Positions 1 to 9,000 of a DNA stretch of 64,000 nucleotides are shown here, piece after piece (within the stretch, counting starts at the first letter, position 1; each line of letters opens with the position of its first letter). Source of the DNA: Ruegeria arenilitoris. Its GTDB lineage: Bacteria; Pseudomonadota; Alphaproteobacteria; Rhodobacterales; Rhodobacteraceae. The stretch is taken from positions 62,001 through 126,000 of the forward strand of contig NZ_WPYP01000010.1 in NCBI RefSeq assembly GCF_013030985.1, given 5' to 3'. The notes below the pieces were generated by a model. The model was not told the origin of the DNA and made no database searches. It saw nothing but the letters and a program-made list of their open reading frames with translations. A program made the position numbers and the translations under genes.

Positions 1-509
1 GGCAGCGGCACTTTGCGCTCGGTAACACTGGCCCGCTCATGCGCCAGTCCAACCGCGCGCGGGCCAATTGTAATCTCCAGACGGCTGTCCGGCTTGGTCT
101 GCGCCAACAACGCCCGCAGCTGGGCCCCGAAGTCCACGTTTGTGGTCCCTTTGGCACGATGTACGACCTCAAGAGCACCTTCATCGATGTCCAGACGGAT
201 ATAGGCGCTGCAACAGGCCGAGAAGCCTTCGAACCGAACAGTTGTCGGGCCAACGGTCGCGACGGGATCGGCCTCACGCAGTATCCGCGCCAACATGGAT
301 GGCGGAACATAGAACCTTGACCCCACGATTTCAGAGACCGCCCGCAAGGCCCTGGCCGTCACGTCAGGCTCATTCGCAAAAGCCGTCAGAAAAGCTTGCG
401 GCTCTTTTTTGCCGATCCGATCCGCAACAAGAAACAATGAGCGGTCGTGATCCTGCCCGACCAGAGAAGAGCAGCCCGCATAGTGGTAAACGTGGTCAAC
501 TGCGCTCAT
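1..509 (-). CDS. SWIM zinc-finger family protein, N-terminal part (runs off the left end)
   Basis: The reverse strand is open from an ATG at 509 to the window edge, giving 169 codons without a stop. A good ribosome-binding site (AGGAAGG) lies 6 nt upstream of the ATG. The motifs FEGFSACCSAYIRLD (residues ~93-107) and GTTNVDF, and the final ERKVPLP, recall the conserved region that precedes the zinc-binding SWIM motif in bacterial SWIM zinc-finger family proteins. The SWIM motif itself would lie outside the window. The molecular role of these proteins is not well known; SWIM domains bind DNA or protein. That this is a real gene is fairly sure; the family assignment is from memory of the motif. 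Confidence 0.65.
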   Translation of the reverse strand, partial: MSAVDHVYHYAGCSSLVGQDHDRSLFLVADRIGKKEPQAFLTAFANEPDVTARALRAVSEIVGSRFYVPPSMLARILREADPVATVGPTTVRFEGFSACCSAYIRLDIDEGALEVVHRAKGTTNVDFGAQLRALLAQTKPDSRLEITIGPRAVGLAHERASVTERKVPL

Positions 510-809
510 TCCGGCCTTCCTGAAAATGGTGCAATGCTCAACTAATCAATGATCTTGGCACCAGATTGACGTGGTAAAGGTGTCAACAATGAGGCCCCTT
601 GCCGCGATCCTCTTGGGCACCACAATGGGTCTCGTTTCGGGCACTACTCGAGCGTCCAGACGCCCACCCGGCGATCGTTGGCTTGACGGCAAGTCACTTT
701 TCGCCGATCCATCAACTCTCGCATTTTCAGCACCGCACCATAGTTTTAGGATGCGCCCCACCGCAAACGCCCTAGACTAAAAGACGAACCGTTACCAAAG
801 GCCTCGTAC
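510..809. other. intergenic region between divergent genes
   Basis: These 300 bases separate the SWIM-type gene from the type I secretion operon and should hold promoters for both. A TTGAC-N11-GTCAA inverted repeat at 566-586 is the only structure seen. A 69-codon plus-strand frame (571-780) is present, but it has no recognisable domain and only a weak ribosome-binding site, so it is not called as a gene. Confidence 0.4.
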
Positions 810-2558
810 GTGAATATCGAAAACCGCATGATGATGCCGCCTCGCCACGAGTTGCGAAATGTGCGCAATCAGGGCATGACCTTTCTGGCGCTGGCGTTTC
901 TGTTCAGCATATTCGTCAACATCCTGATGCTGACCGGGCCTTTGTTCATGTTGCAGGTCTATGACCGGGTGCTGGGCTCGCGCGCCGTGGAAACGCTGAC
1001 GGCACTGTTTTTGTTGGTGACCCTGCTCTATGCGCTTATGGCGATGCTGGACTATGCCCGCGGCAGAATCGTCGCGCGGTTCGGGGCCCGCTTCCAGACG
1101 CAACTGGATGAACGTGTGTTCGATGCGACCCTGCGCCGGTCACTTTTCCCGCAGGCGCGATCTGCACCGGCAACGGCACTGCGCGATCTCGAGTCGATTC
1201 AGAACCTGTGTTCCTCGCCTGTCTTGCTGGCGGTGATGGATATCCCGTGGACTCCGGTTTTTCTGGCGGCGATCTTCCTGTTCCACCCGCTGCTGGGCTG
1301 GCTGGCCGTGGCAGGCGGATCCCTGCTGATCGTGATTGCACTGCTGAACCAGGGGCTGACGCATCGCAAGGTGGCCTCGGCACAACGGGCTTCGGCGCAG
1401 GCCAACGCCTTTTCGGAACATGCCAGACAGGCCGCCGAGGTGGTGCGATCACAGGGTATGCAGGACGACATTACCCAGCGTTGGCAACGTCAGCGGACCA
1501 ACGCCCTGCGCCAGACCATTGCCGCCAGCGACTGGACTGGCAGCTTTACCTCGCTGACCAAATCTCTGCGGTTGTTCCTGCAATCGGCGATGCTGGCGCT
1601 TGGCGCCTGGCTGGTGCTGCGCAACGAGTTGACGCCCGGCGCGATGATCGCCGGATCGATCCTGCTGGGCCGCGCACTGGCACCTGTCGAACAGGCGGTG
1701 GGTCAATGGGGGATGGTCGAACGCGCCCGAACGGCCTGGACCTCGCTGAACCGGTTTCTGGATGCAACCCCGCCCGAATTGCCGCGCACCAAACTGCCCG
1801 TACCCAAGGCCCATCTGACCGCCAAGGGCCTGACCGTCATCCCGCCGGGCGCTGACAAACCGACCCTGCGAAACGTCACGCTGCGGCTTGAACCGGGTCG
1901 CGCGCTGGGTGTCATCGGCAAAAGCGGGTCGGGAAAATCGACGCTGGCCAAGGCCCTGTTGGGCCTGTGGCGACCGGCGGCAGGGGAAATCCGGCTGGGC
2001 GGGGCAACGCTGGATCAATACGATCCCACCGATCTGGGTCAGCATATCGGCTACTTGCCGCAGGAAGTGACCCTGTTCAACGGAACGGTGGCCGAGAACA
2101 TCGCTCGTATGTCGGAAAACCCCGATCCCGAAGCCGTTGTGGCCGCTGCGAAGAAAGCCAAGGCGCATGAACTGATCCTGACCCTCAGCAAGGGGTACGA
2201 CACGTTTCTGGAAGGCAATGACAGCCAGTTGTCCGGTGGTCAGAAACAACGTATCGCATTGGCGCGCGCCCTGTACGGGGACCCGGTCATGCTGATTCTG
2301 GACGAACCCAACTCGGCCCTGGACGCCGAAGGAACCGAGGCGCTGAACGCCGCTGTTCGGGGGCTGAAAGAGGCCGGGAAATCCGCCATCATCATGACCC
2401 ACCGGCCGCAGGCGATCTCGGAATGTAATGATCTGGCGGTTGTCGAAAACGGTCAGGTGGTGAAAACCGGCAGCCGGGACGAGGTACTGGCTGCGATGGT
2501 GCAGAACGCCGGCGCGATCAAACGGGGCCTCAGCCAGGTGAAAAAAGATGCAGGATAA
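810..2558 (+). CDS. prtD: Type I secretion ABC transporter (PrtD-type permease/ATPase)
   Basis: Inner-membrane exporter half that powers one-step secretion of RTX-type proteins. The 582 residues match the PrtD/HlyB-like family without an N-terminal C39 domain. Membrane segments fill residues ~20-290. The ATPase domain has Walker A GKSGSGKS at ~370, signature LSGGQKQ at ~474, Walker B LILDEP at ~494 and a switch His at ~531. The chosen start is GTG at 810, with AAAGG about 8 nt upstream; ATG at 828 is an alternative. The gene overlaps the adaptor gene by 11 bp, so the two are co-translated. No outer-membrane channel gene follows, so it probably uses the TolC-like protein encoded at 10851 or one elsewhere. 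Confidence 0.93.
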   Translation: MNIENRMMMPPRHELRNVRNQGMTFLALAFLFSIFVNILMLTGPLFMLQVYDRVLGSRAVETLTALFLLVTLLYALMAMLDYARGRIVARFGARFQTQLDERVFDATLRRSLFPQARSAPATALRDLESIQNLCSSPVLLAVMDIPWTPVFLAAIFLFHPLLGWLAVAGGSLLIVIALLNQGLTHRKVASAQRASAQANAFSEHARQAAEVVRSQGMQDDITQRWQRQRTNALRQTIAASDWTGSFTSLTKSLRLFLQSAMLALGAWLVLRNELTPGAMIAGSILLGRALAPVEQAVGQWGMVERARTAWTSLNRFLDATPPELPRTKLPVPKAHLTAKGLTVIPPGADKPTLRNVTLRLEPGRALGVIGKSGSGKSTLAKALLGLWRPAAGEIRLGGATLDQYDPTDLGQHIGYLPQEVTLFNGTVAENIARMSENPDPEAVVAAAKKAKAHELILTLSKGYDTFLEGNDSQLSGGQKQRIALARALYGDPVMLILDEPNSALDAEGTEALNAAVRGLKEAGKSAIIMTHRPQAISECNDLAVVENGQVVKTGSRDEVLAAMVQNAGAIKRGLSQVKKDAG

Positions 2559-3864
2559 GACGGCTCAGGATACACGCCCGGTGTGGCGGATCACGGTACC
2601 GGCCTTTGTCGGTTTTACAGCGCTGATCATTCTTGTCGGCGGACTGGGCGTCTGGGCGGTTCAAACTCGTCTGGCCGGGGCCATTGTCTCGCAGGGGATC
2701 ATCGAGGTTCAAAGCAATCGTCAAGTGGTCGAACATCCCGATGGCGGCGTCGTGGGCGAGATCTATGTCCGCGATGGCGACGCGGTGACCGACGGCGACT
2801 TGCTGGTGCGTCTGGACGATACATTTTTGTCTTCGGAAAAGACCATCGTCGAATCCCAGCTGTTTGAGTTGTTGGCCCGCCGGGTCCGTCTTGAGGCTGA
2901 ACGCGACGGCGGAGATGCCGAAGCCCTGGCGGCGCAACTGGCATATGTGCAAAAGCAGGACAATATCGACCCTGACCTGATTGCAGGCCAGCAGCGCCTT
3001 TTCGAGGCCCGTCTGGAGACCCTGACCCAACAAACCGAACAGCTGCGCAAACAGCGGATCCAGATCGAAAGCGAGATCGAAGGCACCGAGGCCCAACTTG
3101 TATCCCTGCGGCGTCAGGTTGAGCTGATTCAGGACGAATTGAAGGACCAGCAGAGCCTGTTTGACCGCGGCCTGACCCCGGCCAGCCGGGTTTCGGCCCT
3201 GCAGCGGGAAGAGGCAAGCCTGACCGGCGAAATTGGCCGTCTGGAGGCTGCGGTCGCGCGCCTGACGGGCCAGATCTCGGCCACCGAGATCGAGATTGTC
3301 GAACTGACCTCGACGCGGCGCGAAGAGGCGATCACCGCATTGCGGGATGTGCAGACGCAAATCTCGGAACTGGCCGAGCGTCGCCTGTCTCTGGACGTGC
3401 GGCTGTCGCGGCTGGATATCCGCGCGCCCGTCGCCGGAACGGTCTACGGCAGTCAGGTCTTTGCGTTGCAGTCTGTGATTCAGCCGGCAGAGCCAATGAT
3501 GTATGTGGTGCCGCAGGACACGCCGCTGCTGGTGGCGGCACGCGTGGACGCGATCCATGTGGATCAGTTGCATATCGGTCAGCCGGTCTCACTGCGCTTT
3601 CCCGCCTTCAACCAGCGGGAAACGCCCGAGATTGACGGCCGCGTCATCACCGTTTCGGCGGATACCTTCACCGATGACAACACCGGTCAGACCTATTATC
3701 GCGCCGAGGTCGCGCCCGAAGACAACCAGATCGAGCGACTGAACGGTCAGGCGCTGATGCCGGGGATGCCAGTGGAAACCATGATCAAAACCGACGAAAG
3801 AAGCCCCTTGTCCTATTTGATCAAGCCGTTGGCCGACTATTTCAACCGGGCCTTCCGCGAGTAG
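2548..3864 (+). CDS. prtE: Type I secretion membrane-fusion protein (PrtE/HlyD family)
   Basis: Periplasmic adaptor that links the ABC exporter at 810-2558 to an outer-membrane channel. The 438 residues have the family layout: short cytoplasmic tail, one membrane helix (~residues 15-40), first lipoyl half (around VEHPDGGVVGEIYVRDGD), a long coiled-coil hairpin (~100-270), second lipoyl half with the conserved RAPVAGTV, and a C-terminal beta-barrel. The start overlaps the end of prtD by 11 bp. The gene ends 15 bp before the end of the convergent dockerin/RTX gene, a likely substrate of this exporter. Confidence 0.93.
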   Translation: MQDKTAQDTRPVWRITVPAFVGFTALIILVGGLGVWAVQTRLAGAIVSQGIIEVQSNRQVVEHPDGGVVGEIYVRDGDAVTDGDLLVRLDDTFLSSEKTIVESQLFELLARRVRLEAERDGGDAEALAAQLAYVQKQDNIDPDLIAGQQRLFEARLETLTQQTEQLRKQRIQIESEIEGTEAQLVSLRRQVELIQDELKDQQSLFDRGLTPASRVSALQREEASLTGEIGRLEAAVARLTGQISATEIEIVELTSTRREEAITALRDVQTQISELAERRLSLDVRLSRLDIRAPVAGTVYGSQVFALQSVIQPAEPMMYVVPQDTPLLVAARVDAIHVDQLHIGQPVSLRFPAFNQRETPEIDGRVITVSADTFTDDNTGQTYYRAEVAPEDNQIERLNGQALMPGMPVETMIKTDERSPLSYLIKPLADYFNRAFRE

Positions 3865-3879
3865 CAGCAACAGCGGATT

Positions 3880-5919
3880 TCAGACCTGTTCGACGTTCCC
3901 TAGCAGGATCGCGGTCATGTCTGTGGCAATCACGTTGTCCACTGCCGTCACTTGTACACCCGTTTCGTAGCTGACATTCGTTTCCGTGATGCCCGACAGG
4001 TCCGCATCCTTGTCCAGGAACACCCATTCCGCATCTTTCTCGGCTGGCAGGCCGACAGATATCTTGAGGATGGCCAAAGCGTCGAACGCGTTCACAATGC
4101 CGTCCTGATTAACATCTGCCGCGATCAGGTTTTCCGGCGTCGCCGGTCCCCATGTCGGGTCAAGCCCGACCGAGAGCCGGAGAACCTGCAAGGCGTCCAG
4201 CGCCGAGATTTTGTCACTGGCCAGCGAATAGGTTTTGACGATATCCAACTCGCCCTCAAACGTGCCCGAGGGCAAACCCAGATCGAAACGCCCTTCGTCA
4301 TCCGCGCGCACACTGATGGTTCCGCCACCGTCCGGAGTAAAGAGGATCTCGGCATCAGACAGGCCGGGATTCGCGGTCTCAGAGCTGATCGAGATATCGC
4401 CCAAAACACCGTCCGAACTGTCCGGTTTCAACCCGCCAAAATCCCCAAAATCCACCGGAATGTGATCCGGTCCGCCAAACCCCGTTCCGAATACTTCGGC
4501 GCTGGTCAGAGGCCCCCCGGTCGCGGAATTGATGACGATCACCTCGTTGATGTATTCAATCTGCGCCCCCTGCGCGGTCGCGGTAAACGTCAACTGGCCG
4601 GGCGTGCGCAGCAACGGATAGTCGAACAGGTCCAATCGGTCGACACCGGCCTGAAAGCCGTTAATCGTCGTCGGATCACTGCCGTATTGCATGACAAAGA
4701 TATCCGCTCCGGTTCCGCCATGCATCGTGGTCGCCGCGACTCCTGCCACCAGAATGTCATCCCCTGCCCCGCCCATCAGGGTGGTCTCCAAGATGCTGCC
4801 GCTGAGTATGTCGTTCTGCGCCGACCCGGTAACCGTACCGAACCCTGACTGCACGATACCCAGATCATCGATCGAAACGCTCAGTTGCGTCAGCCCCGCG
4901 TCCTGTTGCGAACCGACGAGGATCTGCAGCTCGTCCCCGACATGGGCAACGCTCAGCGTTTCGACATTTTGCAGGCCGCTGTGCACGGTGTCGGCAAAAC
5001 TGTCCAAATGCACCAGTTGGCCGTTCGGCGTCAGGGTAAACAGAGTAACACCGTCATCGCCCCCGCCCGCCACGACAAACACATGCCCGTCAGCCTCGAC
5101 CACGGCCAGATCCTGCACGGTTTCAAACCGCGTATGCAGCGAATCCAGAACGTGATCGGTTGCAATCAGACGTCCGTCAGCCGCCAGCTCCATAACGCTG
5201 AGCGAGTTGCTGTCCGCTCCTGCCACAACAACCCAGGACTGACCATAAGCCTGCACCACCTCAACTGCTGTCGGCGTCGCGATCCCCAGTGTTGCCAGCG
5301 CGTCGCTGTTGTCGACCGTGGTCAAGGCACCGGTGTCCTGATCAACCTTGTAAGTGCTTATCGCGCCGCTAACGGCATCGGCCGCAATCACGAAATGGCC
5401 CGCCCCGGCCTGCAGCACCTGCATCGAATCAGCCTGCCCTGCGACCGATGCCGCCAGGCTCAGTGACCCATCCCCGTTCACGGTATAGGTCGCGATCTGC
5501 CCTGTCCCCTCATGCGCGATGGTCAGAACATCCCCAAACTGAACAAGGGCCGAGATATCACCGCCACCGACCAGAGAATCGGTCTCCTGCAAGGCACCTA
5601 CGGTCCCGTTCGGGTTCAGCTCATACCCGACCAGCCCGGTTGCGGTGCCCACATCCAGAACAAGTTGGTCGTCGCCGGCCAGCGACACGGGCATGGCGCT
5701 GTCGCCGACCTGATACGTGATCGAACCGCTGAAATATTCGGTGTCCTGCAACTGTGGCAGAGCGCCCTCGACCAGCTTCCACACCGTGATTCCACCGCCC
5801 GGGCCGGTCACGCTGTACAGATACGTTTCGCCATTAAGCGTTTTTAAAGCCGTATCGCCGATACCTGAATCGAGCGCTGCGCTCCCTGTTGCAACCACTC
5901 CTTCGAACTGAAGCACCAT
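3880..5919 (-). CDS. Secreted beta-propeller/RTX protein with C-terminal dockerin-like domain
   Basis: A 679-residue acidic protein with no signal peptide, as expected for a type I substrate. Residues ~1-350 look like a YVTN/lactonase-type beta-propeller, with repeated short strands such as YELNPNGTVGAL and FTLTPNGQL. Residues ~360-410 carry RTX-like nonapeptides (GGAGDDILVAG, GGTGADIF). After a carboxypeptidase-regulatory-like stretch comes a dockerin-like pair of helices at ~555-625. The second repeat, DVNQDGIVNAFDAL, is a canonical Ca-binding dockerin loop; the first keeps only the helix pattern (ISALDALQVLRLSVGL). The extreme C-terminus ends in a hydrophobic run typical of type I export signals. 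It lies between two type I export loci and is divergent from a gene with a cohesin-like domain. The ligand is unknown; surface attachment through the dockerin is inferred. Confidence 0.85.
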   Translation of the reverse strand: MVLQFEGVVATGSAALDSGIGDTALKTLNGETYLYSVTGPGGGITVWKLVEGALPQLQDTEYFSGSITYQVGDSAMPVSLAGDDQLVLDVGTATGLVGYELNPNGTVGALQETDSLVGGGDISALVQFGDVLTIAHEGTGQIATYTVNGDGSLSLAASVAGQADSMQVLQAGAGHFVIAADAVSGAISTYKVDQDTGALTTVDNSDALATLGIATPTAVEVVQAYGQSWVVVAGADSNSLSVMELAADGRLIATDHVLDSLHTRFETVQDLAVVEADGHVFVVAGGGDDGVTLFTLTPNGQLVHLDSFADTVHSGLQNVETLSVAHVGDELQILVGSQQDAGLTQLSVSIDDLGIVQSGFGTVTGSAQNDILSGSILETTLMGGAGDDILVAGVAATTMHGGTGADIFVMQYGSDPTTINGFQAGVDRLDLFDYPLLRTPGQLTFTATAQGAQIEYINEVIVINSATGGPLTSAEVFGTGFGGPDHIPVDFGDFGGLKPDSSDGVLGDISISSETANPGLSDAEILFTPDGGGTISVRADDEGRFDLGLPSGTFEGELDIVKTYSLASDKISALDALQVLRLSVGLDPTWGPATPENLIAADVNQDGIVNAFDALAILKISVGLPAEKDAEWVFLDKDADLSGITETNVSYETGVQVTAVDNVIATDMTAILLGNVEQV

Positions 5920-6075
5920 ATCAAATCACCCCACGCCAAATCTGGCACCGACTACAGGATGATCCGATGCCCAGTCCGAAACCAAAGCGGGAATGTGGAG
6001 AAAACGAGGAGTTCGGCTTCAGTTTAACTCAATTTTTTCTGGTCCGACCGCATGAGTCACCGAAGGGAAAGACAG

Positions 6076-9000
6076 ATGAACAAAACCTGGACCCCTCGGG
6101 CGGATGCGGAAACCACATGTGAGGGCAAGATGACCAAAGAACCTGAATCCAAGATCAATCCAGCTGCGGATCAGCCTGATTTCGAGCGTAAGCAGAACAT
6201 TCGCCGGTGGATCGACGGCAAAATGCGCCGTTGGGCCGGTCGTGGCATTGCCGGTGGGCTCGGGTCGACAATCCTGGCTCTGCCCGCACTGGCTCAGGCC
6301 ACTGTCGAAGAGCTTTATGCCTTCCAGTTCGCGGAAACGATCCCCGGGGTGCGCTCGGTCAAGGTGCTGGATAATGGCGACGTTCTTCTGAAACTGGCCG
6401 ATGGCCGAAAACTGGTTGTTGCCGCCGAAAATGTGCAGGTGCTGGACAGCGGTGCGGTCATGATTGCCGAGGGCGTCGTATCCGAGATCGCCCAGTTCAG
6501 CCTAGCCGAAGCGGGCGGCGCTGCTGCCGCCGGAGGAATCAGTGGAGCCGGGGCCGCCTTGGGTGGGCTGGGTCTGGCGGGTGCCGCTGCTGCTGCCGGT
6601 GGTGGTGGTGGAGGAGGAGACGATGCTGCCCCCGCACCTACTCCTACGCCTGCGCCTGCTCCCAGTAATCCCGTTCTCAATCTCGCGGGTTCGCAAGCCA
6701 ACACTTTGAGCAGCGCCAGCATGAACCTCACCGCACCGGAAGGTACGGAAACGGTCGAGGTAACCATCGGCTCGGTCACCAAGACCGTGACACCCGAAGC
6801 TGACGGGTCTTGGAGTATTTCGCTGACTCCCGCCGAAGCCGCAGCCCTGCCGCAGGGCGAGCAAACCGTGACGATCCGCAATCTGGATGCCACGGGTGCG
6901 GAACTGTCGTCTGAGACGGTCGCCTTCGATGTGGATACCACCCCCCCGACCCTGACAATCACGGGGTTCTCCGACGGCGCGGTGATGAACGCGGCCGAAC
7001 AGGCCACGGATCTGACCATCACTGGCACGACAACGGCGGAAGACGGCCAGACCGTCACCGTCACGATCTACGGGCAGATCTACGAAGGCACGGTTACCGG
7101 CGGACAATGGAGTGTAACGGTCCCTGCCGCAGGGCTGGCCGTCATGCCGGACGGCGCAACGATTGCCGTCACTGCGGACGTCACCGATCAGGCGGGTAAC
7201 CCGGCCACGCAAGCCGGTGCCAGCTTTGATACGGATTTTTCCGCTCCGACAGTTTCGCTGGACCCGGTTGCCGGCGGGTCGATTGAATTGATCGATGTCA
7301 GCGCCGACCTGACACTGACGGGATCAACCACGGCTGTCGATGGTCGGCCCATTACCGTGACCTTTGACGGTCAAACCTATTCGACCTCCGCAACGGGCGG
7401 CACTTGGAGCGTGACAATCCCCAGCGCTGATCTGACTGGCTTGGTGACCGGAGTGCCCGCCGCATTCAACGTCACTGTTTCCGATGCGGCAGGCAACGCT
7501 TCTGTTCCAGCCTCGGCCTCTGTCCCGGTTGATTTGACAGGCCCATCCGTCGCCATCTCTCCCTTGTCCGTCGGAGCGGTTCTGAACGCTGTCGAAGCAG
7601 GCTCCGACCTGACGATCTCGGGCACGACCGGCAATGTGCAGGACGGCCAACAAGTCACGGTCACCCTGAACGGCCAGACCTATACCGATACCGTCACAGG
7701 CGGCACGTGGAGCGTGACAGTCCCAACCGCCGATCTCGCCTCCCTGCCGGACGGAGGGAATTTCACTGTCTCAGCGGACGTTTCAGATTCGGATGGTCTG
7801 GCAGCCCCTCAGGCCAACGTAGCGCTGGCCAAAGATGCGACCGCCCCAATGTTGTCGGTCGACAGCTTCTCGGACGGTGCCGTGCTGAACGCGGCTGAGC
7901 AGGGCACCGACCTGACCATCACGGGTTCGACCAGCGCCGAGGATGGCCAGACCGTGACCGTTTCGATGAACGGTCAAACCTACACTGGTGCTGCATCCGG
8001 TGGTGCATGGTCCGTTACCGTGCCTGCCGCTGATCTGGCAGCCTTGTCGGACGGGGCCACCATTGCGGTCACCGCAGATGTGACCGACCAGGCAGGGAAC
8101 CCTGCAGTTCAGGCCAGCAACAGCTTTGACACCGATTTCACCGCCCCGACAGTGAGCATCACAAACCTGTCGGACGGTGCGGTCATGAACGCTGTGGAAC
8201 AGGGCACAGACCTGACGGTAACCGGCAGCTCTGACGCGGCGGATGGCACGGTGGTGACAATCGAAATCGCTCGCCCCGACGGCACCGTGGATGTCACAGG
8301 CACCGCCACGGTCAACAGCGGCACCTGGAGCTACACGGCCCCGGCCTCGGACCTGGGCGCGCTGCAGGATGGCGTGTCGTATGACGTGGACGCGTCGGTG
8401 TCGGACCCGGCAGGCAACAGCGCAGGGGCAAGCACAAGCTTTGACACCGATTTCACGGCGCCGACCGTAACACTCGATCCCTTGTCCGTGGGCTCCGAAC
8501 TGGACGTGACCGAGCAAGGCAGCGACCTGACGATCACGGGGGCAACCAGTGCCGAGGACGGGCAAACCGTGTCCGTCACCCTGAACGGCCAGACCTATTC
8601 CGGTGTCGCCTCTGGCGGTACATGGTCAGCCACTGTTCCAGCCGTAGATCTGGCCGCCCTGTCAGACAGCACCGGCTATCCGATCTCGGCCAGTGTAAGC
8701 GATCAGGCCGGGAACCCGGCAATACCGGCCACAACCACTCTGACCACAGATTTCCGACCGGTTTTGACCATGAACCCCGTCGGCACAAACAACGCTGTTT
8801 CGCTGGCTGACGCACAGGCATCCGGCGTAACCGTTTCGGGAACATCAACCGGTCTGAGCACTGGCCAGACGGTGGATGTTTCCCTCAACGGAAGCCCGAT
8901 TGGCAGCACGACTGTGGCGGCAGACGGCAGCTGGTCTTTGGCTGTCGCGGCCTCGGATTTCTCGGGAATCGACTCGGGTGACGCCCTTGATTTCTCGGCG

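Noticed and set aside
13-523. Plus-strand frames at 13-204, 39-320 and 140-523
   Set aside because: They are antisense to the reverse-strand SWIM-type frame (1-509), which has a good ribosome-binding site and conserved motifs.
571-780. 69-codon plus-strand frame with a slightly hydrophobic start
   Set aside because: No domain, weak ribosome-binding site, and a basic, Pro-rich remainder; more likely promoter DNA of the secretion operon.
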